DNA of 64,000 nt. It comes from Halalkalicoccus sp. CG83 (lineage in GTDB: Archaea > Halobacteriota > Halobacteria > Halobacteriales > Halalkalicoccaceae). A program made the position numbers and the translations under genes. This document shows positions 58,096-64,000 of the stretch, piece after piece; position 1 is the first letter of the stretch; each line of letters starts with the position of its first letter. The notes beneath the pieces are model-generated. The model worked only from the letters and a program-made list of their open reading frames with translations. It was not told the origin of the DNA and ran no database searches. The DNA is taken from assembly GCF_037081715.1 (NCBI RefSeq), contig NZ_JAZDDH010000001.1:1860001-1924000 (forward strand). Reading direction: 5' to 3'.

Positions 58096-59573
58096 ACGAG
58101 AGCCAGCGGAGAGCGATCCTCGACTCGGCGAAGTACCTCCGGAACGTCCGGCCGCTCGACCCCGAGGAGCTCTCGGAGTACGTCGAGGGCGGCGCCCACC
58201 CGGCGGTCGTCCGGCAGGTACTCCGCGAGCACGTCGTCGAGCTCCGGCTCCGAGAGCGCGAGGACGGCACGTTCGTCCCCGCGCCCGAGGAGCCGATCGC
58301 GCCGGCCTTCGACGGGGTCCGGACGGTTCCAAAGGAGCATCTGGACCGGCTCGAAGCGCTGCTCGTCGAGCGCTTCGGCCCCGACTGGGCCGACGACGAG
58401 ACCGGCGACGACCTCCGGGCGGAGATCCGCAGGCTCAAGGAGCGCTACTACCGCCAGCACCCCGTCGAGTACGACTACGAGGCGGCGCTCGGCTACGCGC
58501 TCTATCACCTGTCCGCCTACTACGCCGCGACCCAGTACCTGCTCGACGAACTCGCCTCGGCGGGACTGCTCTCCTCGCCGCTTCGCGTCCTCGACGTGGG
58601 CGCCGGCGTCGGCGGACCTGCACTCGGGTTGTTCGATTACGTCGGGAGCGAGGGCGCGCTCGTCGAGTACCACGCCGTCGAACCGAGCGCGGCCGCCGAC
58701 GTACTCGAGACCTTCCTCGAAGGCATCGATCGGAACGTCGACGCGACGATCCACCGAACGACCGCCGAGGCGTTCGAGCCCGAGGGCGAGTACGACCTGC
58801 TGGTGTTCGCGAACGTCCTCGTGGAGCTCTCCGAACCCATTGAGGTACTCCGACGGTATCTCTCCTACCTCGCACCCGACGGTTCACTGATCGCGCTCTC
58901 GCCGGCGGATAAGAACACCAGCACCAACCTCCGACGGGTCGAGCGCGCGGTGGTCGACGGCCGGACGTCGAACGGGAGGGACGAGGACGGCTACACCGCC
59001 TACGCGCCGGAGCTCCGACTGTGGCCGGGCGAGGCCCCTACCGATCGGGGATGGTCGTTCGACCGAAAGCCGGACCTCGAGGTACCCGCCCTCCAGCGCC
59101 GGCTCGACGAGGGGGCGCGCGCCGCACACGGCGACGGAACCGCGAACGGCGCGCAGGCGAACGAGCGCGACCCCGCGACCGGCGAGTTCGTCAACCGGGA
59201 CGTGCAGTACTCCTACTCGATCCTCCGGAGGGACGGCCGCCGGCGCGCCGAGGTCGAGCCCAGTCCCGAGCGGTTCGCGAAGCTCGCCGACACCGAGTCC
59301 CACGTTGGCGACCGGATCGACTGCGTGACGGTCAAGCTCAGCCGCTCGCTCTCCGAGGGCGGAAACAACCCCCTGTTCAGGGTGAGCGACGGCAGCCAGT
59401 CGACCGATCACTACGCCGTCCTCACTCGTGAAACGTCGCTCAACCGGACGCTTCTCGACGCCGACTACGGCGCCGTGCTCGTCCTCGAGGGGGCGTTAGC
59501 GCTCTGGAACGCGGACGAAGGGGCGTACAACCTCGTGGTCGACGAGGAGACGGTCGTCGACCGCATCGGATAA
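58092..59573 (+). CDS. Rsm22-like SAM-dependent methyltransferase
   Basis: The 493-residue protein resembles the mitochondrial Rsm22/archaeal small-subunit-associated methyltransferase group. An N-terminal helical part (residues 1-130) precedes a Rossmann methyltransferase core with the SAM loop RVLDVGAGVGGPALGLFDYVG (about 176-196) and YDLLVFANVLVELSEP. The C-terminal part carries no Cys cluster that I can see, although Fe-S ligands occur in some relatives. Members are proposed to act on the ribosome small subunit or its assembly. GTG 58092 overlaps the tyrA stop. A T6 run follows its stop. Confidence 0.8.
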   Translation: MNESQRRAILDSAKYLRNVRPLDPEELSEYVEGGAHPAVVRQVLREHVVELRLREREDGTFVPAPEEPIAPAFDGVRTVPKEHLDRLEALLVERFGPDWADDETGDDLRAEIRRLKERYYRQHPVEYDYEAALGYALYHLSAYYAATQYLLDELASAGLLSSPLRVLDVGAGVGGPALGLFDYVGSEGALVEYHAVEPSAAADVLETFLEGIDRNVDATIHRTTAEAFEPEGEYDLLVFANVLVELSEPIEVLRRYLSYLAPDGSLIALSPADKNTSTNLRRVERAVVDGRTSNGRDEDGYTAYAPELRLWPGEAPTDRGWSFDRKPDLEVPALQRRLDEGARAAHGDGTANGAQANERDPATGEFVNRDVQYSYSILRRDGRRRAEVEPSPERFAKLADTESHVGDRIDCVTVKLSRSLSEGGNNPLFRVSDGSQSTDHYAVLTRETSLNRTLLDADYGAVLVLEGALALWNADEGAYNLVVDEETVVDRIG

Positions 59574-59578
59574 CACGG

Positions 59579-59584
59579 TTTTTT
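59579..59584 (+). terminator. T6 run after the Rsm22-like gene
   Basis: Six T residues immediately follow the Rsm22-like stop codon, ahead of surE. This is a possible termination signal; it could also be part of the surE promoter (ATG at 59609). Confidence 0.4.
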
Positions 59585-59608
59585 GCGCCTCCCCGTCCAG
59601 GCGAGCGC

Positions 59609-60388
59609 ATGGGACTCGAGGTGCTTCTCACCAACGACGACGGGATCGACAGTCCGGGGTTTCGAGCGCTGTACGACGCGCTCTGCGACGTGGCCGAGGT
59701 GACCGCCGTCGCGCCCGCGAACGATCAGAGCGCGGTCGGGCGCGCGATGTCCGACGAAGTGACCGTCGAGGAACACGACCTGGGCTACGCGATCGCGGGA
59801 ACGCCCGCCGACTGCGTGGTGGCGGGCCTCGAGGCGCTCGGGCCCTATCCCGATCTCGTGATCGCCGGCTGCAACACGGGCGCGAACCTCGGGGCGTACG
59901 TCCTCGGACGCTCGGGGACGGTGAGCGCCGCCGTCGAGGCCGCCTTCTGCGGGATCCCGTCGATGGCCGTCTCGCTCTATCTCCCGGAGGACGAGTGGCC
60001 CCGCGAGACCGACGCGGAGGACTACGTCGAGGCCTGCCGCGCAACCCGGTATCTCGTCGAGAACGCGATCGACTCCGGCGTCTTCAAGCAGGCGGAGTAT
60101 CTCAACGTCAACGCCCCGCTCCCGGACGAGGACGGGAATCCCGCCTCGATGGCGATCACCCACCCATCGACCGTCTACGAGATGGGCGCGACCTACGAGG
60201 AGGGCTCGATCACGCTCCACGACCGCTCGTGGGACGCGATGGCCAGCGGCAACATCGCCGACCCCGAGGGGACGGACCGCCGGGCGCTCGTCGAGGGGAA
60301 GGTGAGCGTCTCGCCGCTCACCGCACCCCACACGACCGAGCACCACGACGCCCTCGACGCGCTCGCGGAGTCGTACGACTCCGACTGA
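59609..60388 (+). CDS. surE: 5'/3'-nucleotidase SurE
   Basis: The 259-residue SurE hydrolyses nucleoside 5'- and 3'-monophosphates and short polyphosphates with a divalent metal. The metal/active-site loop LLTNDDGIDSPGFRALYDAL (residues 6-25), APANDQSAVGRAMS (about 36-49), the signature SGTPADCV replaced by IAGTPADCVVAGLEAL and SGCNxGxN as AGCNTGANLGAYVL with SGTVSAAVEA are present. The length is normal. It is separated from the Rsm22-like gene by 35 nt. Confidence 0.93.
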   Translation: MGLEVLLTNDDGIDSPGFRALYDALCDVAEVTAVAPANDQSAVGRAMSDEVTVEEHDLGYAIAGTPADCVVAGLEALGPYPDLVIAGCNTGANLGAYVLGRSGTVSAAVEAAFCGIPSMAVSLYLPEDEWPRETDAEDYVEACRATRYLVENAIDSGVFKQAEYLNVNAPLPDEDGNPASMAITHPSTVYEMGATYEEGSITLHDRSWDAMASGNIADPEGTDRRALVEGKVSVSPLTAPHTTEHHDALDALAESYDSD

Positions 60389-60458
60389 GCTCCCACGGAA
60401 TCAGACCTTCGGATATCCGTGAATCTCGCGATGCCCTCTGCTGGCGTTTAGCTCGACG

Positions 60459-60698
60459 ATGAACCGCAGTGTCGATCGGGACGACTGGCAGACGGACGGG
60501 AACGACCACAGGACTCGGACGGGAGACGGCGAGACGCCGGAACTCGATCTCGATCCCGGTCTCGAAACGCTGATGGCCTTCGTCCTGTTCGTTCTCGTGG
60601 CGTTCGTTCTGCTCGCCGTGGACGCGAGCGTCTCCCTCCGATCGTCCCGGCGAGTCCCGTTCCGTTCATGCCCCGTGAAAGGGTGCCGACCGATATGA
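60459..60698 (+). CDS. Small single-span membrane protein (79 aa)
   Basis: The 79-residue protein has a charged N-terminus rich in Asp/Arg, one hydrophobic helix (LMAFVLFVLVAFVLLAVDAS, about residues 38-57) and a basic Cys-containing end. The composition supports a real gene, but I recognise no family. It lies 70 nt after surE. Confidence 0.5.
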   Translation: MNRSVDRDDWQTDGNDHRTRTGDGETPELDLDPGLETLMAFVLFVLVAFVLLAVDASVSLRSSRRVPFRSCPVKGCRPI

Positions 60699-60798
60699 GT
60701 CGGCTCGTCACCCTCGCATCGAGCCCCCAGCTACGCGCGACGCATCGGCACGGAACCGAACGAACGGGGTCGGACATCGTTCGGCTACTCCGCGGCAG

Positions 60799-61725
60799 CT
60801 ACGTCGACAGCGCCGGGAGGCCGGCTTCGATCTCGTCGCGTCGGTCCTCCAGCCACTCCGGAAGGACCAGCCGTTCCCCGAGCGCGTCGAGCTCCTCGTC
60901 GACCGTGTAGCCCGGCTCCTTCGTCGCGAACTCGAAGAGGACGCCGCCCGGCGTCCGGACGTAGACCGACTTGAACCACTTCCGGTCGATGACCTCCGTC
61001 GGTCTGAGCCCCTGCTCGATCAGGACGTCGCGCCACTCCGATTGGGTCTCCTCGGTCACCTGAAACGCCACGTGGTGGACGGTGCCGGCGCCGGGCTGCC
61101 CGGGAGGACCCTGCGGACGCTCGACGAGGTCGACGACGGAGCCCAGGTCGCCGTCGGCCTCGTAGCGCCGGCGGTCGCGTTCGCTTCCGGTCCGGTCGTA
61201 GCCCATCGTCTTCAGGAGGTTCGCCGTGGGATCGGCGGACGTGAGCGAGAGCGTCACGCCGAAGAACCCCCGGATCGCGTGCTCCGCGGGGACCGGTCCC
61301 TTCGGCGGGTTTCCTTCGGGCGCGTCCGAACGCGCCACGAGTTCCAGCGGGAGTCCGTCCGGATCGCGGAGCGGGACGACCGCGTCGCCGAAGCGTTCCC
61401 GGGGCTCGTCGTGATCGACGCCTTCCTCGGCGAGCCGGTCGGTCCAGTAGTCGACCGAGCCGTCGGGGATCAGGAACTGGGTGGTGGCGACCTGGCCCGT
61501 CCCCACCCGCCCGGGGCGAGCACCGGCGTACGGGAAGAACGTCATGCTGGTTCCGGGCGAGCCCTCGTGGTCGGCGTAGAACAGGTGGTAGACCGAGACG
61601 TCGTCCTGGTTCACGCTCCGCTTGACCAGGCGGAGCCCGAGCGTCTCGGTGTAGAACGCGAGGTTTCGTCCGGGATCGCTTCCGATGGCCGTGACGTGGT
61701 GGATTCCGGGAATGGCCGCGGGCAT
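60799..61725 (-). CDS. VOC-family ring-cleaving dioxygenase (MhqO-like)
   Basis: The 308-residue protein consists of two vicinal-oxygen-chelate repeats. Repeat 1 starts GIHHVTAIGSDPGRNLAFYTETLGL (residues 6-30; metal His in HHVT), with DPDGLPLELVA as the Glu-containing end. Repeat 2 has TVHHVAFQV (about 217-225) and TPGGVLFEFAT (about 253-263, Glu ligand). The bacterial relatives MhqO/MhqE are hydroquinone- or catechol-cleaving dioxygenases induced by quinone or thiol stress; the substrate is unknown here. It is divergent from the PhzF gene. ATG 61725 is chosen. Confidence 0.88.
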   Translation of the reverse strand: MPAAIPGIHHVTAIGSDPGRNLAFYTETLGLRLVKRSVNQDDVSVYHLFYADHEGSPGTSMTFFPYAGARPGRVGTGQVATTQFLIPDGSVDYWTDRLAEEGVDHDEPRERFGDAVVPLRDPDGLPLELVARSDAPEGNPPKGPVPAEHAIRGFFGVTLSLTSADPTANLLKTMGYDRTGSERDRRRYEADGDLGSVVDLVERPQGPPGQPGAGTVHHVAFQVTEETQSEWRDVLIEQGLRPTEVIDRKWFKSVYVRTPGGVLFEFATKEPGYTVDEELDALGERLVLPEWLEDRRDEIEAGLPALST

Positions 61726-61897
61726 GCCGATACGTACGCGGCTGATCCTGAATAACCCCGCGGTCGAGATCCAGTTAGACTCGAAGACTGATACTCCGCC
61801 GAGGTCTCCGATTCGAGCCGGCAAGCGGGTGCGAGACGAGTACGACACACCCGGCGCGATGGTAGAGCTATACGTCGAAGACCCCTCGTTTCGCGTG

Positions 61898-62785
61898 ATG
61901 CCCGACAACCGGTTCTACGTCGTCGACGTGTTCGCGCGGGAGAAGTACGCCGGGAACCAGCTCGCTGTCGTCCTCGGCGCCTCCTCGCTCACCATGGAGG
62001 AGATGCAGCGGATCACCCGCGAGACCAACTTCTCCGAGGCGGCGTTCGTCGAGTCCGAGGGGATACGGGGGGACGGATACGACGTTCGGATCTTCGACCC
62101 GATCGAGGAGCTCCCGTTCGCCGGCCACCCGACGCTCGGCACCGCGTTCGTGATCCGGGAACACCTCCGCGAGGACCGACCCGACGAGATACCGCTCGAT
62201 CTGGGCGTCGGACGGATTCCCGTCCGGGTCGAACGCGACGAGGCGGGAAACGAACGCTTCTGGATGCGCCAGATCCCGCCCTCGTTCGAGGAGACGTTCG
62301 ACCGATCGCTCGTCGCCCGCGTCCTCGGCCTCGACGAGGAGGACGTCGACGGGCGGTATCCCGTCCGGTTCGTCTCGACCGGCCTCCCGACCGTCGTCGT
62401 CCCGCTTCGAACCCTCGAGGCCGTTCGGCGAGCGGAGACGAACCTCGAGCCCTACTACGAGGAACTCGTCGAGCCGTACGGTAACCTGAACCTCCTGGTG
62501 TTCGCGCCCGAGACCTACGAGGGAAACGACCTGAACGCACGGGTGTTCGCGGACTGCGCCGGCGTTCCCGAGGATCCGGCGACGGGCTCCTCGAACGGCT
62601 GTCTGGCCGCCTACCTCGTCGAACACGACTACTTCGGCGCCGACGAAATCGACGTGCGAGTGGAGCAGGGATACGAGATGGACCGTCCGTCGCTGCTCGG
62701 CTTGCGAGCGACGAGGACGGCCGACGGGATCGAGGTCCACGTTGGCGGACGGGTGATCCCGACGATGGAGGGGCGGCTCGTCTAA
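61898..62785 (+). CDS. PhzF-family isomerase/epimerase-like protein
   Basis: The 295-residue protein has the PhzF double-hotdog pattern. Landmarks are YVVDVFAREKYAGNQLAVVL (residues 7-26), NFSEAAFVE (with the catalytic-region Glu), LPFAGHPTLGTAFVI and the C-terminal DPATGSSNGCLAAYLV. PhzF relatives are diaminopimelate-epimerase-like isomerases, of which phenazine synthesis is only one example; the substrate here is unknown and phenazine is not implied. ATG 61898 or ATG 61859 may start it. Divergent from the VOC gene. Confidence 0.88.
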   Translation: MPDNRFYVVDVFAREKYAGNQLAVVLGASSLTMEEMQRITRETNFSEAAFVESEGIRGDGYDVRIFDPIEELPFAGHPTLGTAFVIREHLREDRPDEIPLDLGVGRIPVRVERDEAGNERFWMRQIPPSFEETFDRSLVARVLGLDEEDVDGRYPVRFVSTGLPTVVVPLRTLEAVRRAETNLEPYYEELVEPYGNLNLLVFAPETYEGNDLNARVFADCAGVPEDPATGSSNGCLAAYLVEHDYFGADEIDVRVEQGYEMDRPSLLGLRATRTADGIEVHVGGRVIPTMEGRLV

Positions 62786-62892
62786 CACTATCACGGGGCG
62801 ACCGGAACGGCGTCCTCGGACGCCGTATTCGACCGGACCGGGGGCTCGATCGGTACGGCTCGTTTTTGTCCGGGCGGAGCATACCGTCACCC

Positions 62893-63360
62893 ATGTCAAT
62901 GGAGGAGTCTCCGATGCCGACCGGATTCGCGGACACGTTCTGGCGTCGCCACTCCAACCCGAAGAGCGGCTGGAGTCGAGCCCTGACGCTGCCCGCCGTT
63001 CTCTACGCGGTCTACCACCGGAACTGGCAGTTCCTGGCCGCCGCCGTCGTGTTCGTGGTCCTCAATCCGCTGTTGTTCCCTCCGCCGGAGACCGAGGACG
63101 CGTGGATGACTCGGGTCGTGCTCGCGGAGCGGTGGTGGACCGGCGAGATGGGGCGGGGAGTCCTCAACCTCTCCTATCCGAAGGTGCTCAACGTCCCCAC
63201 GTCGGCGTACGCGCTGCTGTCGGCCTACCGCCGACGACCGATCCGAACGGTCCTGGCCGGCGGGGCCTCGATGGCGCTGAAGTTCTGGTTCGTCGGCACA
63301 CTCGTCAGGCGCTACTATCGACGGACGCCGGGGAGTTCGGAGGAGAACGGCTCGGGATGA
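62893..63360 (+). CDS. DUF6653-family membrane protein
   Basis: The 155-residue protein begins with a hydrophilic segment containing FWRRHSNPKSGWSRALTLP, then has two to three membrane helices (AVLYAVYHRNWQFLAAAVVFVVLNPLLFP and later GGASMALKFWFVGTLVRRYY). This matches DUF6653 as I recall: a family of small haloarchaeal and bacterial membrane proteins of unknown function with an N-terminal RHxNPxSxWSR pattern. ATG 62893 is chosen; a TTG at 62866 is possible. Confidence 0.78.
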   Translation: MSMEESPMPTGFADTFWRRHSNPKSGWSRALTLPAVLYAVYHRNWQFLAAAVVFVVLNPLLFPPPETEDAWMTRVVLAERWWTGEMGRGVLNLSYPKVLNVPTSAYALLSAYRRRPIRTVLAGGASMALKFWFVGTLVRRYYRRTPGSSEENGSG

Positions 63361-63791
63361 CGCGACGAGACGCGCTCACCGGCTCCCGCGCTGCTGGGCC
63401 GACGATCGCTGGAGTAGTCCACGGTTCGGCCCGATCGTGAGTCCGGCATATCGTTCGTGGTGCGTTCACTTCCTACGTAGCCGTCGTCGGCAGCGTGGTG
63501 AACGGGTGGACGGCGACCGACGCCTACGTCCCGGCACGGTGTTGCCGAGGTCGGGCATGACGATCGGCCTTGACCGACCGTCCGATCCGACTCGAGCTAT
63601 CACTTTCGCGATGAGGGAGATGACGACGGTACCCGCTCCATTGGCACCCAGGTGCCGGAGGAACCGTCTCTGGCTTACCAACTGATCCGAAACGTGATCT
63701 CGTTATTGTCGTCTCTCTCTCGGAGGTTTCTCCGTTGGACGACGAAGCCACATCAATCGCCATCACTCATACATCTCGTCGGATAGTGGCC
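63361..63791. other. Intergenic region, 431 bp, no supported gene
   Basis: Short open frames on both strands are Arg/Ser-rich and unlike any known family. One plus-strand frame before a TGA at 63559 reads SYVAVVGSVVNGWTATDAYVP, which could be a fragment of a membrane protein, but it has no start or extension. The base composition falls towards the right end. I see nothing else I can support. Confidence 0.4.
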
Positions 63792-64000
63792 TTATCCCGT
63801 GATGCGTCCAACGCCGGTGATTTCAAATCTTGCACCACCGGAAGCTCCCTCACCTACGAAGATTTTCCAACCATGAGCCTCGACGATCTGTTTGACGATC
63901 GGTAGTCCGAAACCCGTTCCGTCGGAGGTGGTCGAATAACCGCTTTTGAATACTTCTTCACGTTCGTCTTCAGGAATTCCCGGTCCGTCGTCTTCGATGA
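63792..64000 (-). CDS. Histidine kinase, 3' end only (cut by window edge)
   Basis: The last 69 codons of a sensor histidine kinase run into the window end. The ATPase-domain boxes are visible: G1 [11 protein letters not shown]-box [10 protein letters not shown]2 [19 protein letters not shown], and the C-terminal strand [11 protein letters not shown] before the stop. The sensory and His-box parts lie outside. The DNA here is visibly lower in GC than the rest of the window, which suggests a recently acquired or accessory region beyond the edge. Confidence 0.85.
   Translation of the reverse strand, partial: IEDDGPGIPEDEREEVFKSGYSTTSDGTGFGLPIVKQIVEAHGWKIFVGEGASGGARFEITGVGRITG

Noticed and set aside
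61898-62785. PhzF as evidence of phenazine synthesis
   Set aside because: No other phz gene is nearby, and the PhzF fold is shared by many isomerases of unrelated function.

Overview
This 64 kb window is chromosomal DNA from an extremely halophilic archaeon (class Halobacteria). The evidence is very high GC, strongly acidic predicted proteins, GTG starts and ATGA or GTGA start-stop overlaps, and TATA-like boxes 26-30 nt before start codons, which implies leaderless transcripts. Archaeal or haloarchaeal markers include Gar1, SRP19, halocyanin, a PGF-CTERM anchor, a presenilin-type protease and KorAB. The genus cannot be fixed from the sequence alone; a Halalkalicoccus-like or related neutrophilic genus is only a guess. 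There is no rRNA, tRNA, CRISPR array, prophage or insertion sequence that I can support. Coding density is high and the content is mostly core metabolism.

Layout. At 0-6 kb are a frameshifted ester-cyclase remnant, small haloarchaeal proteins, an NCS2 nucleobase permease, a HAD hydrolase, and an Lrp regulator overlapping an aminotransferase, with a half-size EamA transporter opposite. At 6-11.7 kb are a HemG-like flavodoxin, a divergent FAD amino-acid oxidase / ornithine-cyclodeaminase-family pair, the dihydroxyacetone kinase operon dhaKLM, and an Hsp20. At 11.8-17.4 kb are purL, nadE, a PHP phosphoesterase coupled to an asparagine-synthase-like protein, and a Nudix hydrolase. At 17.5-23.6 kb is a complete seven-gene Mrp (Mnh) Na+/H+ antiporter operon. 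At 23.6-36 kb are GNAT, DUF3054, a second ornithine-cyclodeaminase paralogue, a secreted endonuclease/exonuclease/phosphatase-fold protein, an SRP19-Gar1-presenilin-homologue-SRPBCC block, a cobalamin-type BtuF / BtuC-BtuD system, EamA and AEC carriers, and a second frameshifted gene. At 36-41 kb are an Lrp regulator, korB-korA, a DICT-domain protein and a cupin.

From 41.3 to 48.7 kb lies a respiratory module: CoxB (CuA subunit II), a fused CoxA-CoxC (subunits I+III), a small subunit IV, a halocyanin electron carrier, and five poorly characterised small proteins, four clearly multi-spanning and one with a zinc-finger-like head and a single anchor. One of these carries a CxxC at a membrane segment. 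From 48.7 to 60.4 kb are aroC, an alkaline-phosphatase-superfamily enzyme, aroA, an ABC transporter with its TetR regulator, an M24 peptidase, a mini zinc finger, tyrA, an Rsm22-like methyltransferase and surE. The end holds a VOC dioxygenase, a PhzF protein, a DUF6653 protein, and the 3' end of a lower-GC histidine kinase cut by the window edge.

The most distinctive observations are regulatory. A perfectly symmetric TATA-like palindrome sits exactly midway in the 58-nt gap between btuF and btuC. A 19-bp perfect palindrome lies between the Lrp gene and the divergent EamA gene. An 8-9-8 inverted repeat precedes the ABC-TetR operon, and a 12-bp palindrome lies between the TATA box and start of the cupin gene. 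No wholly new defence or mobile system is evident. The best candidate for undescribed biology is the set of unknown membrane proteins around the terminal oxidase.
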